Positions 1 to 8,153 of a stretch of DNA of 64,000 nt are shown here, piece after piece. Every line of letters starts with the position of its first letter. Position 1 is the first letter of the stretch. This stretch comes from an uncultured Prevotella sp. (GTDB lineage Bacteria > Bacteroidota > Bacteroidia > Bacteroidales > Bacteroidaceae): contig CAJOFA010000009.1 of the NCBI GenBank assembly GCA_905233985.1, forward strand, positions 1 through 64,000. The letters run 5' to 3'. The position numbers were made by a program, and so were the translations under genes. The notes under the pieces were generated by a model. That model was not told where the DNA came from, ran no database searches, and saw nothing but the letters and a program-made list of their open reading frames with translations.

Positions 1-90
1 CTAAATTCAACGATGTCAAAGAACAATTTGGTCCCCTCATTCCGGGGCTATTTGATTAATATTTAACTTGTCCTAATTTTAACGGGACAC
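1..90 (+). mobile_element. right end of a probable insertion sequence
   Basis: The window appears to open inside an insertion sequence. A plus-strand reading frame runs from the edge to a stop at 57-59, and AT-rich sequence follows up to a terminus-like end near 63-90 (AATTTTAACGGGACACT). The minus-strand glycosyltransferase next door takes its last codons and its stop from this same end, as expected if the element landed in its 3' part. The body and left end lie outside the window, so the element family cannot be named. This is inference from one edge. Confidence 0.42.
3..59 (+). CDS. C-terminal tail of a possible transposase (partial)
   Basis: Eighteen codons and a TAA stop remain of a gene entering from the left edge, ending in GPLIPGLFD. 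The frame is open to the edge, but it is too short to assign by similarity. The transposase reading rests on the terminal-repeat-like sequence that follows directly. It could also be chance. Confidence 0.3.
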   Translation, partial: KFNDVKEQFGPLIPGLFD

Positions 91-855
91 TAATGATTTG
101 ATGTTTCTAAAGACAAAGCGCACATGCATGACCAGCGTCGTGAGCAGCCCATAGTGCCGACGCATCACGTCAAAACGCTCTTTCAGCGAGTCGCGGTGAT
201 TCTGTTTCGAGTCGCCCCCGTCAAGGAAGTCGGCCAGGACAGCATGGACATTCACCAGTGGCAGGTGCTGTCGCTCTGCCTCTTTCATCACACGGATGCA
301 CCAATCGACGTCTGCCGAATGACGATACTGCAGGTCATAGTGAATATTTCGGGTCATGTCAAGGCGAGCATAGAATGCCTGATGACACACCAGCATGCCG
401 TTCTTGAACGAACGCCACGACAGCTGTTCGGGCGCACTCAGATGACGCTTGCGCAGGAAGTTCCCCTTGGCATCCACGATATCCGTATCACCATAGATGA
501 CGGCAGGCTCCTTGCCCTTCGCTTCCCGTTCCACACCCTGCACCACCTTCTCCAATGTCGTTGCTTCATGGAACGTGTCACCCGCATTCATAAAGATGAT
601 GTAGTCGCCCGTCGCCTTCTGCAGTCCTTTGTTCATCGCGTCGTATATGCCACGGTCAGGCTCGCTGACCACAGAAACCTCGTAATGCTTTATTCTTGAT
701 TCATAATTCCTGATCAGTTCCAGCGTCCCGTCCTTCGACGCGCCGTCAATGATGACATGTTCAATGTCAGAGTAGGTCTGACCTGCTACGCTGTCGAGTG
801 TGCGCTGCAACACGCTGGCAGCATTATAGGTGATGGTAACGATGCTGATCTTCAT
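79..855 (-). CDS. family 2 glycosyltransferase (WcaE-like)
   Basis: This is a GT-A fold transferase that would add a sugar from a nucleotide-sugar donor during capsule or exopolysaccharide synthesis at the cytoplasmic face of the inner membrane. The 258 residues begin with the family signature ISIVTITYNA (3-12), then SEPDRGIYDAMNKG (about 64-77) and an NAGD box near 91, a pattern shared with WcaE-type enzymes. The ATG overlaps the stop of the upstream GT4 gene by 4 bp, so the two are probably coupled. The last residues (LVSR) and the stop are encoded by the putative insertion-sequence end, so the native C-terminus is probably lost. Donor and acceptor cannot be predicted. Confidence 0.85.
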   Translation of the reverse strand: MKISIVTITYNAASVLQRTLDSVAGQTYSDIEHVIIDGASKDGTLELIRNYESRIKHYEVSVVSEPDRGIYDAMNKGLQKATGDYIIFMNAGDTFHEATTLEKVVQGVEREAKGKEPAVIYGDTDIVDAKGNFLRKRHLSAPEQLSWRSFKNGMLVCHQAFYARLDMTRNIHYDLQYRHSADVDWCIRVMKEAERQHLPLVNVHAVLADFLDGGDSKQNHRDSLKERFDVMRRHYGLLTTLVMHVRFVFRNIKSLVSR

Positions 856-2120
856 AACTCTCTCCCTTGCAAAGAACCCTCATAGACCTTCATGTATTGC
901 TGCGCCACGCTCTGCTGCGAGTAACATTCTGCCACCTTGTGCAGACAAGCCTTTGACAAGGCTGCCTCGTCAGCCTCGCTGAGCGTCCAGTGCAGTCCGG
1001 CAGCCAAGTCTTCAGCATCACGGAAGCGTGCCACATAGCCAGTCTCACGGTGTGTAATCATCTCAGGAACACCACCCACGTCAAAGCCCACACACGGCAC
1101 GCCGCACGCCATCGACTCCATCAGTGTGTTGGGCAGGTTGTCCTCCAACGACGGCAACACGAAGACATCGGCAGCATTATAGACGCTGACGATGCGCTGC
1201 GGGTCGTTGACATAGCCCAATGCGTGGACGGGCAGGGCCAGGCGGTTGGCCACCTCCTCGGCATGACCACCCAAGACGGCAATGCTTGCCGTCTGCTGAT
1301 AGTCAGGGTGCTCGCTGACCAGCAGCCGTATGGCATCAACCAGGAAGCTGATGCCCTTGCGCTCGTCGGTGACACGCTGTGAGACAAAGAGAATGATACG
1401 TCCGTCCTCGGGCAAGCCAACCTGTCGGCGTGCCTGTTTCCTGTCCATCGGTCGGAACACACGGGTATCTATGGGATTCGGTATGCTGGTGATGCGCTGT
1501 CCCTTCAGCAATGCACTCTTCTCCGCCTCGCCTTTCAGCCATTGGCTACAGGTGACAAACGTGATGCGACGCCCGTTAAGCATCTGCTGCTTACGGCGCC
1601 ATGTCTTTGCCGCCAAGTCGTTGTTGCCGCCACCCCTGGGAAGCAACAGGCAGTGTCCGCACGCAGAAGTGTAATGGTCACATTCGCGGGCATAGTGGCA
1701 GATAGCCGTGGCAGGCCATAGGTCGTGCATCGTCCATACCACACGCTTGCCTGAGTCGAGAATCTTGCGAATCTGCTTCAGCGAGAGCATCCCTTGGTTC
1801 ACCCAGTGCAGGTGAATGACGTTCGCCTCCTGAAACTCAGGCAGCTGTGTGATGTCGGCACCGCAGTTGGCGATGTCTATCTCGAACAGCCGCTTACGGC
1901 TGAAGTGCAGCCGCATCCAGATGACGATGCGCTCCCAGAGGAAAGCCCAGCGCAGCCGGCGCTGCTGCGGGTGCTGCACCACTGTCAGCTGCTGCGTGTC
2001 CTTGTCACGCACCAGCATCTTCGCCTTCACGCCGTTGTTGTTCAGCGCTTCCATCAGCCGATTGGCAGCTACGGCAGCACCACCCGTCCGTGCACTTGTG
2101 TTTACGATGAGTACTCTCAT
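852..2120 (-). CDS. family 4 glycosyltransferase
   Basis: This is a GT-B fold glycosyltransferase of 422 residues, of the kind that builds surface polysaccharide. The N-terminal half has the Rossmann start RVLIVNTSARTGGAAVAANR (2-21), and the C-terminal half has the donor-binding stretch SLEDNLPNTLMESMACGVPC with its E-x7-E pair, followed by VGGVPEMI. A histidine- and cysteine-rich patch near 168-192 (CHYARECDHY) is typical of the WcaC-like subgroup. The ATG lies 8 bp after a strong Bacteroidetes promoter box, so the transcript should start almost at the start codon. The gene heads a two-gene unit with the GT2 gene. The sugar transferred is unknown. Confidence 0.88.
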   Translation of the reverse strand: MRVLIVNTSARTGGAAVAANRLMEALNNNGVKAKMLVRDKDTQQLTVVQHPQQRRLRWAFLWERIVIWMRLHFSRKRLFEIDIANCGADITQLPEFQEANVIHLHWVNQGMLSLKQIRKILDSGKRVVWTMHDLWPATAICHYARECDHYTSACGHCLLLPRGGGNNDLAAKTWRRKQQMLNGRRITFVTCSQWLKGEAEKSALLKGQRITSIPNPIDTRVFRPMDRKQARRQVGLPEDGRIILFVSQRVTDERKGISFLVDAIRLLVSEHPDYQQTASIAVLGGHAEEVANRLALPVHALGYVNDPQRIVSVYNAADVFVLPSLEDNLPNTLMESMACGVPCVGFDVGGVPEMITHRETGYVARFRDAEDLAAGLHWTLSEADEAALSKACLHKVAECYSQQSVAQQYMKVYEGSLQGREL

Positions 2121-2128
2121 ATCCTGTG

Positions 2129-2159
2129 CAAAGGTACGATTAAGTGAGAAGAAAACAAA
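2129..2159 (-). promoter_or_regulatory. Bacteroidetes promoter, copy 1 of a repeated module
   Basis: Read on the minus strand this is TTTG, 19-nt spacer, TACCTTTG, matching the -33/-7 consensus. It drives the GT4 gene whose ATG is at 2120. The same module, including the spacer core TCACTTAATCG, recurs twice upstream of prmC (40837-40868 and 40914-40945). Confidence 0.75.
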
Positions 2160-2478
2160 AAAATTTTTGAATTTTCTTCTTCAGTGTAAAGTGCCACCAC
2201 TCGGTGTCGAAAGGCTTGAAGCCGTGGCGAAGCATGGCCTGACGTGTGAGCAGTGCCGTCGGCTCTTCATAGCCATCGATGCGCGTTCCCACAAAGTTGT
2301 ACGTGCCGAAGTAGCGGATCTCCAGAATCACGTCGGGCACCACGTCGGTAATGGTTACAAACTGGCTGCTGTCGTCAGTCGGTACGATGGGGTTATCGTT
2401 CTTGCTGAACGACGTCAGCACCGTTGCACCGCAGATGGTAAGGATGGCGGCGAGCATACATAATTTTACCTGTTTCAT
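2140..2478 (-). pseudogene. internally deleted D-Ala-D-Ala dipeptidase (VanX-type) remnant
   Basis: The first part resembles a VanX-family exported dipeptidase: the N-terminal substrate region VVPDVILEIRYFGTYNFVG and LLTRQA. It then jumps directly to the C-terminal zinc-site end MLRHGFKPFDTEWWHFTL. The middle of the domain, which should carry the SxHxxGxAxD zinc motif and the catalytic Arg, is absent, so only about 112 residues remain where the family has about 200. The reading frame stays open, which suggests an in-frame deletion. The leader is nearly the same as that of the HAD lipoprotein upstream, but the lipobox Cys is Phe (LTSF). Very probably non-functional. The start at 2478 (ATG) is preferred to GTG at 2484. 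Confidence 0.75.
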
Positions 2479-2493
2479 GTGCACTTATTTATA

Positions 2494-3579
2494 TTATTCG
2501 ACGGGAAAAGTAAAATCGGTCTTCACCACGCCGTCGCCATAGATGGTCTTGAAGTCATTCTTCATCGAGATGACGTGGTATCCGGCCTCGCGCCATTTTG
2601 CCTCACGTCTGGCACCCTCTGCCAGGTCGGCATGGTCACGGGCATCATCGTCGGCCACGAGCATGAATGTGGCGGTCTTGTATGTCTTGTTACCCATGCA
2701 GTAGTTGTGCATGGCGCAGTCACCGCTACTGTTGCCGAACGACAGCACGGGCACCTTGCCTATCTCCTGCGAGATCTGCAGCACCTTGTTGGTCTTCAGG
2801 TTCTTGATGATAAGTTCGTCGGTGCGCACAAGGTCTTCCTTCTGGCTCATGGTATAATCTACGCCAGCCTCAGTGCCCTGACTGGAGGACATGAGTTTCA
2901 CGTCCATGCCGATGACGCGGTTAGGCTCGATGCCGATACTTTCCACCAGCGCACGACAGATGAAGCGGTCGGAGCCGCTGACGACATAGTAGGTAAAGCC
3001 GTTGTCCTTCAGGTATTCGAACACCTCCAACATGGGCTTGTAGAAACTCTGGCCGTAGGTCATTCCCGAGAAACCATTGGCAGGCTGGGCAGCGTAGGCC
3101 TTAACATAGTCATCGAACTGAGCGAGCGTCATGCCGCTGTAAGCCTTCGCTGCCGCATAGGCGTGCTTCATGTCGAAGTGGTCGGGCAGTTTCTTGCCGT
3201 TACGCACGAAGTCGCGTATCTCCTGCGCCGTCTCCATCACATCCTTCGGAGCCTCGTACGAAGCATCGTCCAGTGCACGGTACTCCAGCAGGTTATACTC
3301 GAAATACGATGGGTAGAGCTCGCCAACGAACGTACCGTCCATGTCGAACGTCGCGATGCGGTCCTCCTCCTTGATAAAATTGGGAGAACTTGGATTCGTC
3401 ACGTCCTTCACATAGTCCTGCAGCACAGTCAGCGCCTCGCACTGGTTCCACAGCGTGAAAGACTCCTTGGTGATGGACTGAACAACGGCATTATCATCGT
3501 CCTTGCTGCACGATGTCAGCACACTTGCGCCGCTGATTGTCAGGATGGCGGCGAGCACCCAATTAAATTGTTTCTTCAT
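2494..3579 (-). CDS. HAD-superfamily phosphatase lipoprotein
   Basis: This is a 361-residue lipoprotein: the signal peptide ends in lipobox LTSC (21-24), so it should be anchored facing the periplasm. HAD motif I is DMDGT (79-83) with both aspartates, motif II is the VVSGSD region, and motif III/IV is FGNSSGDCAM. This makes it a phosphoserine-phosphatase-like hydrolase of unknown substrate. It starts 10 bp downstream of the histidine decarboxylase stop, so it is probably cotranscribed. Its leader was apparently copied into the VanX remnant just downstream. The catalytic motifs are seen directly; the substrate is not inferable. Confidence 0.85.
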   Translation of the reverse strand: MKKQFNWVLAAILTISGASVLTSCSKDDDNAVVQSITKESFTLWNQCEALTVLQDYVKDVTNPSSPNFIKEEDRIATFDMDGTFVGELYPSYFEYNLLEYRALDDASYEAPKDVMETAQEIRDFVRNGKKLPDHFDMKHAYAAAKAYSGMTLAQFDDYVKAYAAQPANGFSGMTYGQSFYKPMLEVFEYLKDNGFTYYVVSGSDRFICRALVESIGIEPNRVIGMDVKLMSSSQGTEAGVDYTMSQKEDLVRTDELIIKNLKTNKVLQISQEIGKVPVLSFGNSSGDCAMHNYCMGNKTYKTATFMLVADDDARDHADLAEGARREAKWREAGYHVISMKNDFKTIYGDGVVKTDFTFPVE

Positions 3580-3588
3580 ATTTGTTTC

Positions 3589-4770
3589 TTAACTAGTGAC
3601 AAAACCGAGCGCGGCCACGAAGGCATCAATGGCCTCCTCCGTAAAGTGCTGCATCACCACCACGTGAGCCAGTTTACCGCCGAAGCGCGGGTCCTCATTC
3701 TGCGCCAACTGGTACTTGTGGGCCAGTTCTGGCGATGGGCATCGCATAAAGACTGTGTTGCTGTATTTGTTCACCCACGCAGGATAGCCTGCCTTGTCAA
3801 GCTGCTGCTTCAGATAGGCCGTCAGTTCCATGATGCGACGGGCCTGGCGCGTCCACCCTTCGGCACCCACTTTCTGAACCACCCACCAGAATTTAAGCGG
3901 CTGTATAGGATCGCGTGAACAGTTAATCATACGCATGTTCTTATTGAGATAAGGTACGTCGAAGGAAGACTGGTTGTCATACACTTCACGCGTGCAGATG
4001 AAGAGTCCGCACGGTGAGTCGATGCCGAAGAACTTGTGGCCGCTGACGGCAATCGACTCAAAGCCCATCTTCTTGCTGCTCACCAGCTGGCGTTGCTCCG
4101 TAAACGGCAGGTAACCGCCAAAGAGTGCTGCATCGACATGGCGATAGACGGCAGGCAGTTCGGGGTGACGTCGGAGTACGGCGTTCAGTGCGGGCATGTC
4201 GTCGATGGCGCCCTTGAAGGTAGAACCACAGGCATAAACGACAAGTGCCGGACGCGACGTGTCGAGCTGCTGTTCCAGCTCCTCGGGTATCATGCGCCCC
4301 ATGGTGTCGCTCTTCACCAGTCGCGTCTCAAGGTTCTGCAGGTGGGCCAGTCGCATGTTCGAGTAGTGGGCCTCGTCGCTCACATAGAGGATGGGGGCCT
4401 GTCCGGTCTTATGCTTCAGGTAGTTGGCACCGAAGTAGATGCCGTGGTTGTTGCCGTCGGAACCACTATGGGTAATGAGACCCCATCGGTTGTCATCATC
4501 GAAGTCGTAACGTGGGGCGAAGTACTCGATTACCTCGCGTTCGAACACCTGTGATGACACCTCCCAGGGCGTGTCGGTAAACGGGTCGCCGGCATTATTC
4601 AGGTTCATCAGGTTAATACCTGCAGCATAATACCACTCATAGAAGTCGCGTAGCGGAGAGACCTCGTTAAAAGGGTATCCGAAATACTTTGGCAGTGTCT
4701 CACTCCATATCGTTACCCATTCGTCCAGTTTGGGGTATCCTGAGGTGGCCTTTAATTTTTCTTGTTTCAT
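3589..4770 (-). CDS. hdc: PLP-dependent histidine decarboxylase
   Basis: This is a group II pyridoxal-phosphate decarboxylase that would convert L-histidine to histamine and CO2 in the cytoplasm. With the start at 4770 it has 393 residues, the usual length. Key sites are SDGNNHGIYFG (104-114), HVDAALFGG (D213 pairs with the pyridine nitrogen) and SGHKFFG, with K246 the Schiff-base lysine. The longer frame up to 4833 would overlap the upstream gene and lacks similarity, so it is rejected. The ATG lies 2 bp from the stop of the ABC importer, which suggests that the importer feeds the enzyme. Activity on another aromatic or basic amino acid cannot be excluded. Confidence 0.8.
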   Translation of the reverse strand: MKQEKLKATSGYPKLDEWVTIWSETLPKYFGYPFNEVSPLRDFYEWYYAAGINLMNLNNAGDPFTDTPWEVSSQVFEREVIEYFAPRYDFDDDNRWGLITHSGSDGNNHGIYFGANYLKHKTGQAPILYVSDEAHYSNMRLAHLQNLETRLVKSDTMGRMIPEELEQQLDTSRPALVVYACGSTFKGAIDDMPALNAVLRRHPELPAVYRHVDAALFGGYLPFTEQRQLVSSKKMGFESIAVSGHKFFGIDSPCGLFICTREVYDNQSSFDVPYLNKNMRMINCSRDPIQPLKFWWVVQKVGAEGWTRQARRIMELTAYLKQQLDKAGYPAWVNKYSNTVFMRCPSPELAHKYQLAQNEDPRFGGKLAHVVVMQHFTEEAIDAFVAALGFVTS

Positions 4771-5807
4771 AATTATATAATTAGTTTCACGCGGAAACCT
4801 CGCTTGGTAGGTTCCTCTATAACTTGCTTGCATTGCCCAGAGAGCTCACTGCGCTGTGCGTCGCTCAGCGGTGTGGCGGTCATCTTTTCCACCATGAAGT
4901 CGAGGGCGGTGATGCCCGACTGTTCGCTATGGGTGATACGGACGGTGATGGGACGGTACTGGGCCATCGCACCGTTGAGCATCTTGTCTGTCAGCTGCTC
5001 TGCCGTTTCCTGCTTCTCGGCGATGCCGTACTTGTGGCAGAAGGCGACGATGGCAGAGTGCATGCCCAGGAAGTCGAAGTCAGGCCCATCAATCTCGAAC
5101 ACCTCCTTGCGGATGCGCTGGATGAAGGCTTTGGTGGCGCTGTGGACAGGCTGTTCGAAAATCTGCTCGGGCGAGCCGTCCTCGTGGATATAGCCGTCGT
5201 ACATGAAGAAAATGCGCGTCGAGACGTCGTGGGCGAACTTCATCTCGTGGGTGACGATGAGCATGGTCATGCCCTCCTTGGCCAGTTGGCGGATGACGCT
5301 GAGCACCTCGCCCACCCGACGTGGGTTCGTCGAAGAGGATGACTTCAGGCTTCATGGCCAATGCGCGGGCAATGGCCACACGCTGTTTCTGTCCACCGGA
5401 AAGACTTGAAGGATAAACGTCGGCCTTCTCAGCCAGTCCCACCTTGCGCAGCAGTGCCAGTCCCTCCTTGCGTGCCTCTTCCTCTGGCTCGTGGCGCAAC
5501 TGACAGGGTGCGAAGATGACGTTCTCCAGCACGGTCTTGTGCTCGAAGAGGTTGAACGACTGGAACACCATGCCCATCTTCTGGCGCAGCCTATTGACGG
5601 GATAACCCTTGGCAAGGATGTCCTCGCCATCGACGACGATGCTGCCACTGGTGGGCTGTTCCAACAGGTTCAAGCAGCGCAGGAAGGTACTCTTGCCCGT
5701 GCCCGAAGGACCGATAATGGAGATGACCTCGCCGCGATGCACTTCAGTAGTGATGTCGCGCAAGACATTGAAGGAGCCATAGCTTTTCTTGAGATGGAGA
5801 ATGTCCA

Positions 5808-5840
5808 CCCCCTTCCCCTCCCCAAGGGAGGGGGGATTGG
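5808..5840. repeat. GC-rich palindromic element, in frame in the importer gene
   Basis: A C-rich then G-rich palindromic tract centred on CCCCAAGGGAGG. It is read as residues PPSLGEGKG just before the ATPase domain. It matches, in inverted orientation, the element at 5941-5971. Confidence 0.7.
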
Positions 5841-5940
5841 AATGTAACGTAGTACTACGTTTGCGGCAGAAAAACAGCCAAGCGCTAACACATAATATTA
5901 TAATAAGGAGAACTATTACCCCGCAGAGCATACCAGACTC

Positions 5941-5971
5941 CCTTCCCTTGGAGAGGGGTTGGGGGTGGGCT
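5941..5971. repeat. GC-rich palindromic element, inverted partner
   Basis: A tract built on CCCTTGGAGAGGGGTTGGGG, read as HPQPLSKGRE in the importer. Its reverse complement is close to the element at 5808-5840, so the two form an inverted pair around the coding region of the transmembrane helix at residues 511-531. Confidence 0.7.
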
Positions 5972-7482
5972 TCTGTGAGTATGGCGGCTTCGCCCTTTCG
6001 TGTCAGCAGCAAGATGTGCGAATCAAGATAGCCGTCGGAGAATAGTACCTGCTTCTGTCGCTCTTCAGTAATGCTGATCGAGCCCATAGCCATATCCACC
6101 TTGTCTGTCTGCACGGCAGGTATCTGTGCGGCAAAGTCCATCGATATGTACTCCAACTGCCAGTTACGTCGGTTTGCCCACTCTGTCAGTAGTTCGATTT
6201 CTAAACCGGTGGGGTTACCCGAACTGATAAAGCTGAACGGAGGCAGGCCCGGAAAGATGGCTACGCGCAGCGTCTTTCCAGTGCCGCGCTGCTGGGGCTG
6301 CTCCACTGTCGAAGGATCGTCGGCATTACTCCATCGGTCAAATATCTTCTGATAGGTGCTATCGCGGCGTATCTCGGCCAGAAAACTATCAAAGTCCTGC
6401 TTCAGTTGAGTGTTGTCTAAGCGGAAACAGGCTCCTATAGGCATCGGTGGCAGGCCAGCACTCACCGTGTCAACCTTCGACACAATCTCCTTATTGAACA
6501 TCACCGATAGATTCTCATCACCAGCCACGTCCACCTTGCCGCTCTCCAAGGCAGCCAGCATATCGGTGACACTCGTCATTCGCTGAATGTCGGCATCGGG
6601 CGCATACTGGCTTACGGCCATATCTTGTATGCTACCGATAACCACGGCTACACGCTTGCCAGCGAGGGTCTTGAAAACGGCAGGGGCATCGGCTTGGGCT
6701 TTCGTGTCGGTGGCGGCATTGCTGCTACTCACAAGCGTTGGCACGTAGCACAGTGTAACTCCGATAACCAGCACCACAGCCGCAGCAATGGCCTTCACAC
6801 GTTTGCGCTGAATAAGGCTCTGCAGCAGCAACCCGATGAGCCAGGCCATGAGGAAATAGATGATGGCCGTCACTATGAGGGGGAAGAACGCATCGAACGT
6901 TCGCGAGCGTATCAGATCGGAGGCGCGCGTCATGTCGGCCACGGCAATGTAGCCCACGATACTTGTGCCCTTCAACAGACTCACCACCTCACCCTGATAG
7001 ACGGGCATCACCGCCTTGACCACCTGTGGCAGCACAATCTTAAAGAACGTCTGTCGGGGTGTAAAGCCCAGAGCCAGTCCTGCTTCGGTCTGTCCGCGGT
7101 CGATACCCTGGATGGTGGTGCGCAGCATCTCGCTGATGTAGGCCGCCGTGTTCATAGCGAAGGTAACGATGGCCACCACGATGCCCGTAGCATCCAGCGG
7201 TGCCATCACCACGTAGTACATCAGCATGAGCAGTACCAGCACAGGCGTGCCGCGCATCAGTTCAATATACACCTTGGCCACTTGCTGCAGCCACTTTCGA
7301 CGGCTCATGCGCATCCAGCACACCAGTCCGCCCAGCAGTGTACCCAACAGGGCGGCGCAGAGCGTGATCAGCAGTGTCACCTGCAGACCGTCGAGAATCA
7401 TCCTATAGCGGTCCTCGGCAATCAGGTTGCTGTAAAAGCTTTCTACTATACTGTTTATCATGTTTATATAGTCTGCCAGCTC

Positions 7483-8118
7483 TTATTTGCTTATGCGATT
7501 GACATAGTCCATGATAACCTCTGCGGCATCATCCTCAGTCAGGCCGTCCATCGAGATAACGAGCTGGTAGTTGCGGGTGTCGTAGCGTGAGGTATCCTCG
7601 TATTTCTTGATATATACCTCACGGGTGGCGTCCATCTTCGCAATGATGTCGCGGGCCTCCTGCTCGTTGACGTTCTGACGCCGCATGACACGCTTCACTC
7701 GGTGTTCCATCGAAGCCTGGATAAAGATATTCAGATGGTTGGGCCATTCGCGGAACACGATGAAGCCCGTGCGGCCTGCTACGACACACGATGACTGAGC
7801 GGCCAGTTCCTGCAGGATGCGCTTCTCGGTCTCGAACATGGTGGCATTATCGAGCTTTACCTCTGCCTCCATAGGCTGACTGGCACTATTGACCAGTGTC
7901 TGGTAGTAGGTATTGATGTCGTTCCACCACGATTTCTTCTGCGCCTTGATTTCTTCGATGCGCTCTGGTGTAAGGCCGAACTTCTGGGTCAATCCGTCGA
8001 TGACGGCCTTGTCGTAGTACTTCACTCCTAACTTCTCGGCCAGCTTACGACCTACGGTACGTCCACCCGTTCCGACTTCGCGGTTGATGGTGATGACAAA
8101 TTTCTCGTTCTTATTCAT
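7483..8118 (-). CDS. cytidylate-kinase-like protein
   Basis: A 211-residue P-loop protein of the cytidylate-kinase-like family, cytoplasmic. It opens with ITINREVGTGGRTVGRKLAE (9-28), a degenerate nucleotide-binding loop where GTGGRTVG replaces the usual GxxGSGKS, then has VVAGRTGFIVF in the middle and the arginine-rich lid RVKRVMRRQNVNEQEARDII. True Cmk is usually separate and carries a canonical loop, so this is probably a paralog of uncertain substrate. It lies 21 bp upstream of the ABC importer and 35 bp downstream of the RelA/SpoT-domain gene, in the same apparent transcript. Confidence 0.8.
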   Translation of the reverse strand: MNKNEKFVITINREVGTGGRTVGRKLAEKLGVKYYDKAVIDGLTQKFGLTPERIEEIKAQKKSWWNDINTYYQTLVNSASQPMEAEVKLDNATMFETEKRILQELAAQSSCVVAGRTGFIVFREWPNHLNIFIQASMEHRVKRVMRRQNVNEQEARDIIAKMDATREVYIKKYEDTSRYDTRNYQLVISMDGLTEDDAAEVIMDYVNRISK

Positions 8119-8153
8119 TGCTTTTATAATGTTTTAGTTAATAACTTCATACT

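Larger units (their letters stand above)
4773..7461 (-). pseudogene. single-chain ABC amino-acid importer (permease + permuted SBP + ATPase), frameshifted
   Basis: One gene encodes a whole polar amino-acid importer. Residues 1-219 are a HisM/GlnP-type permease with the EAA loop (EAGLALGF, 126-133). Residues 223-241 form a membrane helix. Residues 265-378 match the second half of a family 3 solute-binding protein (GKRVAVVIGS to IFDRW), and 396-490 match its first half (LRVAIFPGLPPFSF to LLLTRKG, with the carboxylate-binding ITEER). Residues 511-531 form another helix. From 552 there is a GlnQ-type ATPase with GPSGTGKST (584-592), Q634, LSGGQKQ (687-693) and ILFDEPTS (708-715). Just after DEPTS, near 5316, the frame breaks: the D-loop codons are missing and the rest of the ATPase ([14 protein letters not shown] to the end) is in another frame (4773-5315). 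It is either a real deletion or a sequence error. The two GC-rich elements lie around the second helix. Confidence 0.8.

Noticed and set aside
2479..3918. 479-codon plus-strand ORF opposite the HAD lipoprotein gene
   Set aside because: It is the antisense shadow of two real minus-strand genes with clear motifs; its protein is Val/His/Leu-rich without any family pattern.
4771..4833. Extension of histidine decarboxylase to 4833
   Set aside because: It would overlap the end of the ABC gene and has no similarity; the ATG at 4770 gives the usual length.
6625..7590. 321-codon plus-strand ORF opposite the permease domain
   Set aside because: Antisense shadow; the peptide is His/Gln-rich and the other strand codes a clear ABC permease.
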